The position numbers were made by a program, and so were the translations under genes. This document shows, piece after piece, positions 53,754 through 63,062 of a DNA stretch of 64,000 bases. Below the pieces are notes generated by a model, which had not been told where the DNA came from, did no database searches, and saw nothing but the letters and a program-made list of their open reading frames with translations. Every line of letters begins with the position of its first letter. The first letter of the stretch is position 1. This DNA comes from Alcaligenes endophyticus (lineage in GTDB: Bacteria; Pseudomonadota; Gammaproteobacteria; Burkholderiales; Burkholderiaceae_B). Location: the NCBI RefSeq assembly GCF_026344035.1, contig NZ_JAPKND010000005.1, forward strand, positions 62,001 through 126,000, read 5' to 3'.

Positions 53754-54851
53754 ATGCCGGTATTGCTGACACCGGATCAGGCGTTTTCTCTGTCTGATCT
53801 CGTCCTACAGATCAACAAAGCCGGTCTGGACTGTAAGCTGATCAATAATACCTCTGAGCCTATGCCCCGTTTGCGGGGCCTAGGCTCCTTGCTTTCTGCA
53901 GGCCCCGAGGAAATCAGCTTTTTATCCAACCCACGCTTACAAGCTAGTTTGGCCAGTACTCAAGCAGCAGCGGTTATTCTGACCCCCGAGGTCTTCGAGC
54001 AGCTTGATTTTCAACCAAATTTTGTACCGGTGCTGTGTTCGCAGCCTTACTTGATGTATGCGTTGTTAGCGCAACGTTTTGATCAAGTACGCATGGATCA
54101 ATTGCCTCAAGGCATACACCCTACGGCCGTGATCGACCCTAGCGCAGTGATTGCTGAAGGGGTGAGTATTGGCGCATTTTGTGTTATTGAACCGGGTGTG
54201 CAGATCGCTCGCGGTTCTCGCTTAGGTGCTCATTGCGTCGTCGGTGCTAACAGCAGCCTAGGGGCTGATTGTTTGCTTCATGCTCGGGTAACCCTCTATC
54301 ACGGTGTGCATATCGGTGCGCGAGCCATCTTGCATAGCGGCGTGGTTCTCGGTGCTGATGGTTTTGGTTTTGCCCCCGACCCCAAGCACCAAGGAGCCTG
54401 GGCTAAGATTGCTCAGATTGGTCAGGTTCAGATAGGCGACGATGTAGAAATCGGCGCTAACACTACAATTGATCGTGGAGCCTTAGACAACACGATCATC
54501 GGTAATGGGGTAAAGCTCGATAACCAAATCATGATTGGTCATAACGTACAGGTGGGTGATCATACGGCGATGGCCGCTTGTGTAGGGATAGCAGGTTCTA
54601 CTCGGATAGGGAAACGCTGCACGATAGCTGGTGCCGCTATGTTGGCAGGGCATTTGGAACTAGTTGACGATGTACATGTTTCTGGCGGTACGGCGATTAC
54701 TTCTAGCATTAACCAAGCGGGCCGTTATACGGGGGTCTATCCTTTCGCGGCGCATACTGATTGGCAAAAAAATGCCGCTGTACTGTCACAATTGAGCCCT
54801 CTTAGACGTCGTTTGCGTAGCCTAGAGCGTCAGCAACGAGACGAAAAATAG
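53754..54851 (+). CDS. lpxD: UDP-3-O-acylglucosamine N-acyltransferase
   Basis: LpxD adds the second acyl chain in lipid A synthesis, from acyl-ACP. The 365-residue trimeric enzyme has an N-terminal uridine-binding domain (EEISFLSNPRLQASLASTQA) and a left-handed beta-helix of hexapeptide repeats (about residues 120-310, IHPTAVIDPSAVIAEGVSIG), with the catalytic His in NQIMIGHNVQVG. It starts 6 bases after skp stops. Confidence 0.96.
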   Translation: MPVLLTPDQAFSLSDLVLQINKAGLDCKLINNTSEPMPRLRGLGSLLSAGPEEISFLSNPRLQASLASTQAAAVILTPEVFEQLDFQPNFVPVLCSQPYLMYALLAQRFDQVRMDQLPQGIHPTAVIDPSAVIAEGVSIGAFCVIEPGVQIARGSRLGAHCVVGANSSLGADCLLHARVTLYHGVHIGARAILHSGVVLGADGFGFAPDPKHQGAWAKIAQIGQVQIGDDVEIGANTTIDRGALDNTIIGNGVKLDNQIMIGHNVQVGDHTAMAACVGIAGSTRIGKRCTIAGAAMLAGHLELVDDVHVSGGTAITSSINQAGRYTGVYPFAAHTDWQKNAAVLSQLSPLRRRLRSLERQQRDEK

Positions 54852-54887
54852 TTTTTAACTTATAAAAATACAAAAGCAGGATACCTA

Positions 54888-55343
54888 ATGGAACTGGATA
54901 TACGACAAATCATGGATCGCTTACCGCATCGTTACCCGATGCTATTAGTTGATCGTGTTCTGGAAATGGTCCCGGGGAAAAGCATCGTGGCACTGAAAAA
55001 TGTCTCTATGAACGAACCGTTCTTTACAGGGCATTTCCCACATCATCCAGTTATGCCTGGTGTGCTAATTATCGAAGCTATGGCGCAAGCCGCCGCGATC
55101 TTCTCATTTGCTGATCCCGACGACCCTTACGCTAAAGTGGATAGTAAGTTAGCGTATTATTTGGTGGGTGTTGATGGTGCTCGTTTCCGTAAACCTGTAG
55201 TGCCAGGCGATCAATTACGGATGGAAGTCAGTGCCGATCGTATCAGCCGTGCTTTGTGTAAATATACAGCACGTGCTTTGGTAGATGGGCAAGTGGTCGC
55301 CGAAGCAAAGCTAATGTGTGCCATTCGTCAACTAGAAGAGTAA
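54888..55343 (+). CDS. fabZ: 3-hydroxyacyl-ACP dehydratase FabZ
   Basis: FabZ dehydrates 3-hydroxyacyl-ACP in fatty-acid elongation and competes with LpxA/LpxD for 3-hydroxyacyl-ACP. The 151-residue hot-dog protein has [35 protein letters not shown] with the catalytic His (in GHFP), and the Glu of [16 protein letters not shown] precedes the ATG. It sits between lpxD and lpxA, the conserved arrangement. Confidence 0.97.
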   Translation: MELDIRQIMDRLPHRYPMLLVDRVLEMVPGKSIVALKNVSMNEPFFTGHFPHHPVMPGVLIIEAMAQAAAIFSFADPDDPYAKVDSKLAYYLVGVDGARFRKPVVPGDQLRMEVSADRISRALCKYTARALVDGQVVAEAKLMCAIRQLEE

Positions 55344-55347
55344 ATTC

Positions 55348-56136
55348 ATGGGTATTCACCAGACGGCGATTGTCCATCCCGACGCGCAATTGGCCAGTGA
55401 TGTGCAAGTGGGCCCCTACAGTATTATTGGGGCTAATGTCAGTATAGATAGCGGTACGGTTGTTGGACCGCATTGCGTGATAGACGGCCATACCCGTATT
55501 GGTAAAAACAATAATTTTTATCGTTTTTGCTCTATAGGTGGGGTACCCCAAGATAAAAAATATGCGGGTGAGCCCACTAAGCTTGAAATTGGCGACTGTA
55601 ACACCATACGTGAGTACGTGACGATAAATACCGGTACCGTGCAAGATATTGGCGTCACCCGCTTGGGTAACGATAACTGGATCATGGCGTATGTACATAT
55701 CGCTCATGATTGTCAGTTGGGCAGTCACATCATTATGGCCAATAGCGTTCAGTTAGCCGGGCATATTCATATTGGTGATTGGGCTATAATCGGCGGGCTG
55801 TCGGCAGTGCACCAGTTTGTGCGTATCGGCGCCCATAGCATGATAGGCGGCACGAGCTCCATTCGCCAAGATATTCCGCCTTATGTGATCGGCGCAGGCG
55901 ATCCGTTTCGGCCAGTGGGCATTAACTCCGAGGGGTTAGGGCGGCGTGGTTTTTCTCCTGAACAAATCGCGCAAGTTAAAGAGGCCTATAAGCTGTTGTA
56001 TCGTCGTAACCTAAGTGTAGAGCAAGCACTTACGCAGATGCAGCACTTGCAAGAGCAGCATCCTGAGTCCGCAAAGGCAGTAGGGCTGATGCTCGAGTTT
56101 TTACAAACGTCCACGCGCGGTATCGTGCGACCATGA
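55348..56136 (+). CDS. lpxA: UDP-N-acetylglucosamine acyltransferase
   Basis: LpxA starts lipid A synthesis by acylating UDP-GlcNAc. The 262-residue trimer has hexapeptide repeats from the start (IHQTAIVHPDAQLASDVQVG), the catalytic His in MAYVHIAHDCQLGSHIIMAN, and the typical GDPFRPVGINSEGLGRRGFS followed by a helical C-terminal domain. It begins 4 bases after fabZ ends and overlaps lpxB. Confidence 0.97.
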   Translation: MGIHQTAIVHPDAQLASDVQVGPYSIIGANVSIDSGTVVGPHCVIDGHTRIGKNNNFYRFCSIGGVPQDKKYAGEPTKLEIGDCNTIREYVTINTGTVQDIGVTRLGNDNWIMAYVHIAHDCQLGSHIIMANSVQLAGHIHIGDWAIIGGLSAVHQFVRIGAHSMIGGTSSIRQDIPPYVIGAGDPFRPVGINSEGLGRRGFSPEQIAQVKEAYKLLYRRNLSVEQALTQMQHLQEQHPESAKAVGLMLEFLQTSTRGIVRP

Positions 56137-57341
56137 TGCGTATAGGCATGGTAGCCGGGGAACCCTCTGGCGATCTACTAGCAGCGCGCATTATTCAGGG
56201 CATACAAAGCCAACAGCAAGCGTTGATAGAAGGGATAGGCGGTCCCGAAATGCTGGCACGGGGCTTTCATAGCCACTACCCTATGGATGCCTTAACAGTG
56301 TTTGGGTACGTAGAGGCACTAAAGCAAATCCCAGTGTTGCTTCGCACCTACCTAGGCATGAAAAAGTATTATTTGCGCCAGCCCCCCAGCGTCTATGTAG
56401 GCATCGACGCTCCCGATTTTAATCTGCGTATGGAGCATCAACTGCGGCAGGCTGGCGTACCTACAGTGCAGTTTGTGGGCCCTTCTATCTGGGCGTGGCG
56501 TTACGAGCGTATCCATAAAATCCGCGCCGCGGTATCGCACATGTTGGTGCTGTTTCCCTTCGAAACCGAAATTTACGAAAAAGAGGGGGTGCCGGTTACC
56601 TATGTAGGTCATCCCTTAGCGCAGAATATTGCTTTTAAGCCCGACACTAACGAGGCTAGAGAGCGCTTAGGCATGGAATTGCCCGCGGGGGCTCAGGTAC
56701 TCAGCCTACTGCCAGGCAGCCGTTCCTCGGAAGTGAAGTTGTTATCGCCGCGTTTTTTGCAAGCAGTACAGATATTGCAGCGAGAAGCTCTGGACTTACA
56801 TGTTTTGGTGCCTATGGTGAACGCAAGCAGACGAGCAGAGTTCGAAGCTATTTTGGCGCAGTACCCAATTAAAAATTTGCATATATTGGATGCGCAGACC
56901 CCCGGTGCGATTTATGTGGATGAGCAAGGAATAGTGCGTCCAGCAAGCTGGACGGCTTTGCAAGCGGCGGATGCGGTGTTATTGGCCAGCGGTACGGCCA
57001 CCCTAGAGGCAGCTTTATTCAAAAAGCCTATGGTCATTTCGTATGTTCTGAGCCCTGCCATGGAGCGTATCATGCGCTGGAAGTCAGGCCAGGCTCGTCC
57101 TTACTTGCCGTGGGTGGGGCTGCCTAATGTTTTAGCTCGTGATTTTGTTGTGCCTGAGTTATTGCAAGACGATGCACAGCCCGAAAAGCTTGCTCAAGCC
57201 TGTTGGCAAGCTCTGCGTGATCCAGCGCATATTGCCAAGGTAAAAAACACTTTTCTCGCGTTGCACCAAAGCTTACATCGAGATACTCCAGCCTTGGCGG
57301 CAGACGTTATTTTGAAATTAGCACGACAGCATGCAATTTGA
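56133..57341 (+). CDS. lpxB: lipid-A-disaccharide synthase
   Basis: LpxB joins UDP-diacylglucosamine and lipid X to give the beta-1,6 disaccharide. The 402-residue GT19-fold protein starts [20 protein letters not shown] and includes [55 protein letters not shown] and [20 protein letters not shown]. It overlaps lpxA (ATGATG, 56133-56138) and rnhB (11 bases). It is slightly longer than the E. coli enzyme because of an insert near residues 255-275. Confidence 0.96.
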   Translation: MMRIGMVAGEPSGDLLAARIIQGIQSQQQALIEGIGGPEMLARGFHSHYPMDALTVFGYVEALKQIPVLLRTYLGMKKYYLRQPPSVYVGIDAPDFNLRMEHQLRQAGVPTVQFVGPSIWAWRYERIHKIRAAVSHMLVLFPFETEIYEKEGVPVTYVGHPLAQNIAFKPDTNEARERLGMELPAGAQVLSLLPGSRSSEVKLLSPRFLQAVQILQREALDLHVLVPMVNASRRAEFEAILAQYPIKNLHILDAQTPGAIYVDEQGIVRPASWTALQAADAVLLASGTATLEAALFKKPMVISYVLSPAMERIMRWKSGQARPYLPWVGLPNVLARDFVVPELLQDDAQPEKLAQACWQALRDPAHIAKVKNTFLALHQSLHRDTPALAADVILKLARQHAI

Positions 57342-57936
57342 TGTATTGAACCAAGCGCAGTGGCCTCTATTACTGGCCGGTGTTGATGAGGCTGGCAGAG
57401 GCCCTTGGGCAGGCCCAGTGTTTGCTGCAGCCGTTATCCTCGACCCTACTAAACCCATCGAGGGCTTGGGGGACTCAAAGAAACTAAGCGCAAAAAAGCG
57501 CGATCAGTTAGCTATGGCGATTAAAGAACGCGCGCTCGCTTGGCATATTGCTAGCGCTAGCGTAGCAGAGATTGATCACATTAATATTCTGCAAGCCACT
57601 ATGCTAGCCATGCAGCGTGCCTGCAATGCTTTGCAGCCTGCGGCACAGCTAGCGTTGATTGACGGCAATCGCTTGCCTGCAGGGTTACATTGCCAGGCGC
57701 GCACCCTGGTAAAAGGGGATGCGCAAGTGCCGGCTATATCAGCAGCATCTATTTTAGCTAAAACAGCGAGAGATGCACTCTGTCAGCAAATGCACGAGGC
57801 CTATCCCATGTATGGTTTTGATCAACACAAAGGGTATGGTACGGCTTTGCACCAAGAGCGGTTACGAGAGCATGGACCCTGCGTGGAACACAGGCGTAGT
57901 TTTGCGCCGATACGCAAAATGCTGGAGAACGTATGA
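57331..57936 (+). CDS. rnhB: ribonuclease HII
   Basis: RNase HII removes ribonucleotides from DNA and RNA primers. The 201-residue protein has the acidic catalytic core in [49 protein letters not shown] and [19 protein letters not shown]. It overlaps lpxB and its stop overlaps the following methyltransferase start by four bases (ATGA), so it is part of the same transcript. Confidence 0.97.
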   Translation: MQFDVLNQAQWPLLLAGVDEAGRGPWAGPVFAAAVILDPTKPIEGLGDSKKLSAKKRDQLAMAIKERALAWHIASASVAEIDHINILQATMLAMQRACNALQPAAQLALIDGNRLPAGLHCQARTLVKGDAQVPAISAASILAKTARDALCQQMHEAYPMYGFDQHKGYGTALHQERLREHGPCVEHRRSFAPIRKMLENV

Positions 57937-58721
57937 AGCTTATAGAGTCGCGCGATAATGCGATGTATAAACGTGTACTCAAATTAGTACGTGATAAGCG
58001 TGAACAGGTCGATACGGCCCAGTATATTTGGTTAGAAGGCATTCATTTATGCCAAATGTGGCTAGAGCATAAAGGCCTTCCTGAACTGGCGGTGTTCGAG
58101 CACGAACGTGTGGGCGATGAGTTAGTCGAGCTATTGCGCTATATTCCAGATCGGCTTTGTGTGCACTTTAGCGCGCAGTTAATGAGCACTCTGCGTCAAG
58201 TGGTGGGTAAGGGGCAGGGGGTGGGGTTTGTGGTGCGTGTCGAACCTAGCCTTGCACCGGTAACCATTCAGGCCAATGCATTGTTGTTAGACCAAGTGCA
58301 AGATCCAGGCAATGTAGGCACCTTACTTAGAACGGCGGCCGCGTGTGGCATTCAAGCGGTCTACTTAAGTAAGGGATGCGCGTCAGTATGGTCACAAAAA
58401 GTACTGCGTAGTGCCCAAGGCGCGCATTTTTCTTTGCGGCTTTACGAGCAACTAAAGGTAGAGGAAGTCATACAGGCTTGTCAGGTGCCGTTGTTGGTAA
58501 CTAGTTTGGCCCCCGATGCTCAAGACCTGTACGCTTCACCGCTTCCTAAGCAAGCGTTGTGGGTGGTCGGCAATGAGGGCCAAGGAGTCAGTGTAGAGCT
58601 GCAACAGGCAGCAGCTCTACGTTTGTTTATACCGCAAGCAGCCGGCGTGGAGTCGTTAAATGTATCTATTGCTGCGGCATTGTGTTTGTATGAGCAATAC
58701 CGCCAGCATCGGGCTAGCTAG
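57933..58721 (+). CDS. TrmH/SpoU family RNA 2'-O-methyltransferase
   Basis: A 262-residue SPOUT-class methyltransferase that uses a trefoil-knot SAM site. The knot motifs are [38 protein letters not shown] and [20 protein letters not shown]. The N-terminal substrate-binding domain (residues 1-100) differs from RlmB, so the target could be rRNA or tRNA and cannot be named. It starts inside the rnhB stop and ends 29 bases before the convergent ppsR stop. Confidence 0.9.
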   Translation: MKLIESRDNAMYKRVLKLVRDKREQVDTAQYIWLEGIHLCQMWLEHKGLPELAVFEHERVGDELVELLRYIPDRLCVHFSAQLMSTLRQVVGKGQGVGFVVRVEPSLAPVTIQANALLLDQVQDPGNVGTLLRTAAACGIQAVYLSKGCASVWSQKVLRSAQGAHFSLRLYEQLKVEEVIQACQVPLLVTSLAPDAQDLYASPLPKQALWVVGNEGQGVSVELQQAAALRLFIPQAAGVESLNVSIAAALCLYEQYRQHRAS

Positions 58722-58750
58722 CGGGTTTAAGCCTGTTTGATGGGTAGAGC

Positions 58751-59587
58751 TTAGTACAAGCGCCTGTCTAAGCCGATTTCGTCGAGTATTTTGGTGGAAA
58801 TTTCTTCGATAGACTTCGTTGTAGTCGACAGCCAAGGAATGTTCTCCATTCGCATTAGGCGCTCTGCGTCCGCTACTTCGTTTAAACACTGGCTTAACGA
58901 GGCGTAGCGACTATTAGGGCGGCGTTCATTACGCACCTCAGCCAAACGTTCTGGCTGTATAGACAAACCAAAAAGCTTTTTACGATAGGGCAGTAAAGTA
59001 GCCGGTAAGGTATCGCGTTCGAAGTCGTCTGGGGTCAGCGGATAATTCGCTGCTTTGACCGCATATTGCATCGCTAGGTACAAACTCGTTGGGGTTTTAC
59101 CACAACGAGAGACACCCACTAAGATGACATCGGCCTGTTCTAAACCGTTTACATATTGACCATCATCGTGTGCCAAACTGAAATTAATAGCTTCAATTCT
59201 GTTGTTATAGCGTTTGTTCGAGGTGCCTGCTGAATGCGAGCGGCCTACAGAACGACTTGATTTGACGCCCAGTGCGCGTTCAATATGACGTACAAAAGCA
59301 CCGAATAAATCTAGGAAGGTGCAGTTGGCTTTGCCTATAATGTGCGCCATCTTGGGGTCTACCAAGGTGCTAAAGACCAACGGTGGTTGACCTTGCTCTT
59401 GGGCGCAGCGGTTAATGCGGGCGGCGACCGACTCCGCTTTTTCGATCGTGTCGATAAAAGGAATGCGTATGGCTTCAAATTCAAACTGTGCAAACTGAGA
59501 CAGCACAGAGTGACTGAATGTTTCGGCGGTAATGCCGGTGCTGTCAGATACGACGAACACAGTACGTTCAATTGGCGATAGGGACAT
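58751..59587 (-). CDS. ppsR: posphoenolpyruvate synthase regulatory protein (PPDK/PEPS kinase-phosphotransferase)
   Basis: PpsR (DUF299) inactivates PEP synthase by phosphorylating a Thr next to the catalytic His with ADP, and reverses it with phosphate. I chose ATG 59587 (MSLSPIERTVFVVSDSTGIT), giving 278 residues, the E. coli length; the frame from 59659 only adds leader. The nucleotide loop is VILVGVSRCGKTPTSLYLAM and the family end is NIPWLSTTTKSIEEISTKIL. It is divergent from its target ppsA, 164 bases apart. Confidence 0.95.
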   Translation of the reverse strand: MSLSPIERTVFVVSDSTGITAETFSHSVLSQFAQFEFEAIRIPFIDTIEKAESVAARINRCAQEQGQPPLVFSTLVDPKMAHIIGKANCTFLDLFGAFVRHIERALGVKSSRSVGRSHSAGTSNKRYNNRIEAINFSLAHDDGQYVNGLEQADVILVGVSRCGKTPTSLYLAMQYAVKAANYPLTPDDFERDTLPATLLPYRKKLFGLSIQPERLAEVRNERRPNSRYASLSQCLNEVADAERLMRMENIPWLSTTTKSIEEISTKILDEIGLDRRLY

Positions 59588-59665
59588 GGAATAAGTGGTG
59601 CAGATTGCTAGGGAAACGGTACAATTTGCAAGGTTAACAGTCACGTTAAAGGCAGGCAAGGCAGG

Positions 59666-59738
59666 TTTGCTTAACGCATAAGCCTAAAAGCGCGGTTTCA
59701 TGCGTTTTATGTCTTAAGCAAACACGCTTTTTTTTCTA
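59666..59738 (+). promoter_or_regulatory. structured ppsA leader with alternative hairpins
   Basis: TTTGCTTAA (59666-59674) and TTAAGCAAA (59714-59722) are perfect complements, extended inside by CATAA (59677-59681) with TTATG (59707-59711). An overlapping alternative pairs AAAAGCG (59686-59692) with CGCTTTT (59725-59731), followed by a long T-run to 59735, a terminator-like form. The two cannot form together, which is the layout of an attenuator. The ppsA start is 17 bases after the T-run. Confidence 0.5.
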
Positions 59739-59751
59739 TTAAGGTGACGTT

Positions 59752-62121
59752 ATGTCTTATGTAGTGAAGTTCGACCAGCTCCGCATGACGGATGTCGATA
59801 CGGTCGGAGGCAAAAATGCCTCTCTGGGTGAAATGATCAGCCAATTGGCTGATGCGGGGGTACGTGTGCCAGGTGGCTTTGCGACGACCGCCGAAGCATT
59901 CCGCATCTTTTTGCGTCACGACAGCTTAGATCAGCGCATTGCTGATCGCCTCTCGACCCTAGATGCTGATGATGTGCGTGAGTTGGCCCAAGCCGGCGCT
60001 GAAATTCGTCAGTGGATCATCGACACCCCATTTCCTGCTGAGCTTGAGCAAGCAGTACGTGCTGAGTTCGCGGAACTGGACGCTGATGGTAAAGGCTCGT
60101 TTGCGGTGCGTTCATCAGCTACCGCTGAAGACTTACCCGACGCCTCGTTTGCCGGACAGCAGGAAACTTACCTGAACGTTGTGGGAATTGACGAAGTGCT
60201 AGAAAAAATGCACCACGTCTTTGCCTCCTTGTACAACGATCGCGCTATCTCTTATCGTGTGCACAAAGGCTACGCACATGCTGAAGTGGCCTTGTCGGCG
60301 GGCGTGCAGCGCATGGTACGCTCCGACAAAGGCAGTGCTGGAGTAATGTTTACCCTGGATACCGAGTCTGGCTTTAAAGATGTGGTGTTTATCACGTCGT
60401 CTTACGGTTTGGGCGAGACAGTGGTACAAGGTTCCGTGAATCCAGATGAGTTTTATGTATTTAAACCCACTTTGGCATCCGGACACTATCCTATCGTTAG
60501 CCGTCGTATTGGCTCCAAGCTAATAAAAATGGAATTCGACGATAGCGGTAACACGAGCCACGCGGTGCGCACCGTAGACGTACCCGTTTCAGAACGTAAT
60601 CGTTATTCCTTAACTGACGATGAAATCATCGAGTTGGCTCGTTACGCCACCATTATCGAAGAACACTACCAGCGTCCTATGGACATTGAGTGGGGTCGTG
60701 ATGGTATCGATGGCAAACTATACATTTTGCAAGCTCGTCCCGAAACCGTGAAGTCGCAACAGTCTGCTAGCGATGTGCAAGAGCGCTATCGTCTCAAAGC
60801 AACGGGCGAAGTCTTGGTAACTGGTCGCGCCATTGGTCAAAAAATTGGTTCGGGCAAAGTGCGTATCGTTGCTGATGCCTCAGAAATGGACAAAGTAAAA
60901 GCCGGTGACATTTTGGTTACCGACATGACAGACCCCAACTGGGAGCCTATCATGAAGCTGGCCTCTGCTATTGTGACCAACCGTGGCGGCCGCACTTGCC
61001 ACGCCGCGATTATCGCGCGTGAGCTTGGAATTCCGGCGGTAGTGGGTTGCCATGATGCCACCGACGTATTGAAAGCGGATCAAGAAGTAACCGTATCGTG
61101 TGCTGAAGGTGACGAGGGCCGCATTTACGACGGTTTACTTGAAACTGAAATTGAGGAAGTGCGCTGGGGCCAAATGCCAGAAATTGGTCTTAAAGTGATG
61201 ATGAACGTAGGTAATCCTCAACTAGCCTATGATTTTTCACAAATTCCTAACGCGGGAATCGGTTTAGCTCGTCTTGAGTTCATTATTAATAACAATATTG
61301 CGGTGCACCCCAAAGCAGTATTGGATTACCCCAATGTGGATGGTGAACTGAAAAAAGCGGTTGAATCTGCGGCGCGGGGCTATGCAAGCCCACGTGCGTT
61401 CTTTGTCGAGAAGTTGGCCGAAGGGGTGGCGACATTGGCGGCTGCGTTTTATCCCAAACCAGTCATCGTACGTTTGTCTGATTTTAAATCTAACGAATAC
61501 CGTAAATTGGTGGGCGGTTCACGCTACGAGCCCGAGGAAGAAAACCCAATGCTGGGCTTCCGTGGTGCCGTACGTTATTTATCTGAAGACTTTGAAGAGT
61601 GCTTCAAGATGGAGTGTGAAGCGCTGAAAAAAGTGCGTGATGAGATGGGTCTGACCAACGTCGAGATCATGGTCCCGTTTGTACGTACCGTGTCACAAGC
61701 TGAGCGCGTGGTGGCGCTACTGGCCAAGCATGGTCTGGCACGAGGTGAAAACGGCCTGCGTTTAATCATGATGTGTGAAGTGCCCTCCAACGCTATTTTA
61801 GCGGATGAGTTCTTACAGCACTTCGATGGTTTTTCAATCGGCTCGAACGACATGACGCAACTTACGTTAGGTCTGGATCGTGATTCCGGTATGGAGTTGC
61901 TAGCGGCTGATTTTGACGAACGCGATGAAGCGGTGAAGTTTATGCTGAGCCGTGCAATCAAGGCATGTTTGGCACAAAACAAATACGTCGGTATTTGTGG
62001 ACAAGGGCCTAGCGACCATCTGGATTTGGCATTATGGCTGCGTGATGAGGGTATCCTGTCCTTGTCCCTGAACCCTGATACGGTGGTAGACACTTGGCAG
62101 CGCCTAGCCGATCAAGGTTAA
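59752..62121 (+). CDS. ppsA: phosphoenolpyruvate synthase
   Basis: PpsA converts pyruvate, ATP and water to PEP, AMP and phosphate for gluconeogenesis. The 789-residue protein has an N-terminal ATP-grasp domain ([40 protein letters not shown]), a swivelling phosphohistidine domain with the His in [17 protein letters not shown], and a TIM barrel ending with [20 protein letters not shown]. Lengths match the E. coli enzyme. AAGG precedes the ATG. It is regulated by adjacent ppsR post-translationally. Confidence 0.97.
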   Translation: MSYVVKFDQLRMTDVDTVGGKNASLGEMISQLADAGVRVPGGFATTAEAFRIFLRHDSLDQRIADRLSTLDADDVRELAQAGAEIRQWIIDTPFPAELEQAVRAEFAELDADGKGSFAVRSSATAEDLPDASFAGQQETYLNVVGIDEVLEKMHHVFASLYNDRAISYRVHKGYAHAEVALSAGVQRMVRSDKGSAGVMFTLDTESGFKDVVFITSSYGLGETVVQGSVNPDEFYVFKPTLASGHYPIVSRRIGSKLIKMEFDDSGNTSHAVRTVDVPVSERNRYSLTDDEIIELARYATIIEEHYQRPMDIEWGRDGIDGKLYILQARPETVKSQQSASDVQERYRLKATGEVLVTGRAIGQKIGSGKVRIVADASEMDKVKAGDILVTDMTDPNWEPIMKLASAIVTNRGGRTCHAAIIARELGIPAVVGCHDATDVLKADQEVTVSCAEGDEGRIYDGLLETEIEEVRWGQMPEIGLKVMMNVGNPQLAYDFSQIPNAGIGLARLEFIINNNIAVHPKAVLDYPNVDGELKKAVESAARGYASPRAFFVEKLAEGVATLAAAFYPKPVIVRLSDFKSNEYRKLVGGSRYEPEEENPMLGFRGAVRYLSEDFEECFKMECEALKKVRDEMGLTNVEIMVPFVRTVSQAERVVALLAKHGLARGENGLRLIMMCEVPSNAILADEFLQHFDGFSIGSNDMTQLTLGLDRDSGMELLAADFDERDEAVKFMLSRAIKACLAQNKYVGICGQGPSDHLDLALWLRDEGILSLSLNPDTVVDTWQRLADQG

Positions 62122-62150
62122 GCATTAAGGCTGTCTCGAAGCGTTGAGCT

Positions 62151-62186
62151 AAAAGGCTGAGTCCCTACCAGGGTTCAGCCTTTTTT
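62151..62186 (+). terminator. bidirectional rho-independent terminator
   Basis: AAGGCTGA (62153-62160) pairs with TCAGCCTT (62175-62182), with an inner CCCT/AGGG stem, and a T-run on the plus side. A-rich bases (AAAA, 62151-62154) precede it, so it can also serve the minus-strand tetR gene that stops at 62219. Confidence 0.85.
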
Positions 62187-62218
62187 ACGTGCAGTGATAG
62201 GTCATGAGAGAAGGCTAA

Positions 62219-62866
62219 CTAGCTTTGCTTTGGCGGTGTCCGACCGTAGGCAAGCATGAAAATGTCGCTGATATGTTTTACTTCTTGATCGACCCGAGCG
62301 CTGTCCCAAGGATCTACTGCCCCCATCAGCAAGGGAATGAGTTCACTTTCGCATAGGCAGCGTAGGTGTAGACACATCAATTGAGGGTCTTGTTGACATA
62401 GACGGCCGCGTTCTCCTTGAGCTTTAAAGAACTGCGCCACGTTAGACCAGATATCATCGTCCAAAACATCAAAAAACCGCCGACCGATATCAGTTTTACC
62501 CCCTACAGAAATGGCCACGCGTAGTAACTGAGCGGTCTTGTGGGAATATAAAGTGGTGAGCAGGGGGGCCAGAAATAAGGCCAATTGCTCACGTGTATCG
62601 CCTTCGGGATCCAGCGCTATGAGTAACTTATCCGTATAGTCTTGCGCACCTGCTAGCATAGTAGCTAGCAACAGATCCTCTTTGGAGGGAAAGTAGTTAT
62701 AGAGCGTACCTTTAGAGCCGCCCGCCAAGGCAGCAATTTGGGACATAGAAGCCGCCTCAAAGCCATGCTCCCTAAATGTGGCAGCAGCAACTTCAAGTAT
62801 TTTAGTGCGGCGCTCTCGTCCTTTGCGGGTGTAGCGAGCAGATTTTCTGGGGACGTCGTGTTGCAT
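62219..62866 (-). CDS. TetR/AcrR-family transcriptional regulator
   Basis: A 215-residue repressor-type protein. The N-terminal helix-turn-helix is at about residues 15-60 (ILEVAAATFREHGFEAASMS, then QIAALAGGSKGTLYNYFPSK). The ligand domain is of the AcrR_C type with LLRVAISVGGKTDIGRRFFD. It faces a type II NADH dehydrogenase gene across 196 bases. The divergent layout suggests it controls itself and that gene, but the ligand is unknown. It might also be the unlinked controller of the RND pump at 8827, which is speculation. Confidence 0.88.
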   Translation of the reverse strand: MQHDVPRKSARYTRKGRERRTKILEVAAATFREHGFEAASMSQIAALAGGSKGTLYNYFPSKEDLLLATMLAGAQDYTDKLLIALDPEGDTREQLALFLAPLLTTLYSHKTAQLLRVAISVGGKTDIGRRFFDVLDDDIWSNVAQFFKAQGERGRLCQQDPQLMCLHLRCLCESELIPLLMGAVDPWDSARVDQEVKHISDIFMLAYGRTPPKQS

Positions 62867-63062
62867 TGTTGTACTGATAGGACAAGCTATAAATTAAAAG
62901 AGGATTTTGTAAGCGGTGCTACTGTGTATTATCGCCGTATTCAAGGCTATTTTAGCCTCATCGTTCGGATTGGTACTTTTGTATAGAGTTTATTTGTTTT
63001 TTGTACAAGTTATATCGTGTACTTTCTGCTACTGTAAATACTTATAAAAGATGGAGTTCGGT
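62867..63062. promoter_or_regulatory. tetR/ndh divergent control region
   Basis: An inverted repeat GTACA (63003-63007)-N10-TGTAC (63018-63022) is a TetR-sized operator candidate, 40 bases before the ndh start. AT-rich stretches around it (TTTATTTGTTTTTTGTACAA) may hold the promoter. GGAG precedes ATG 63063 by six bases. Confidence 0.4.
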
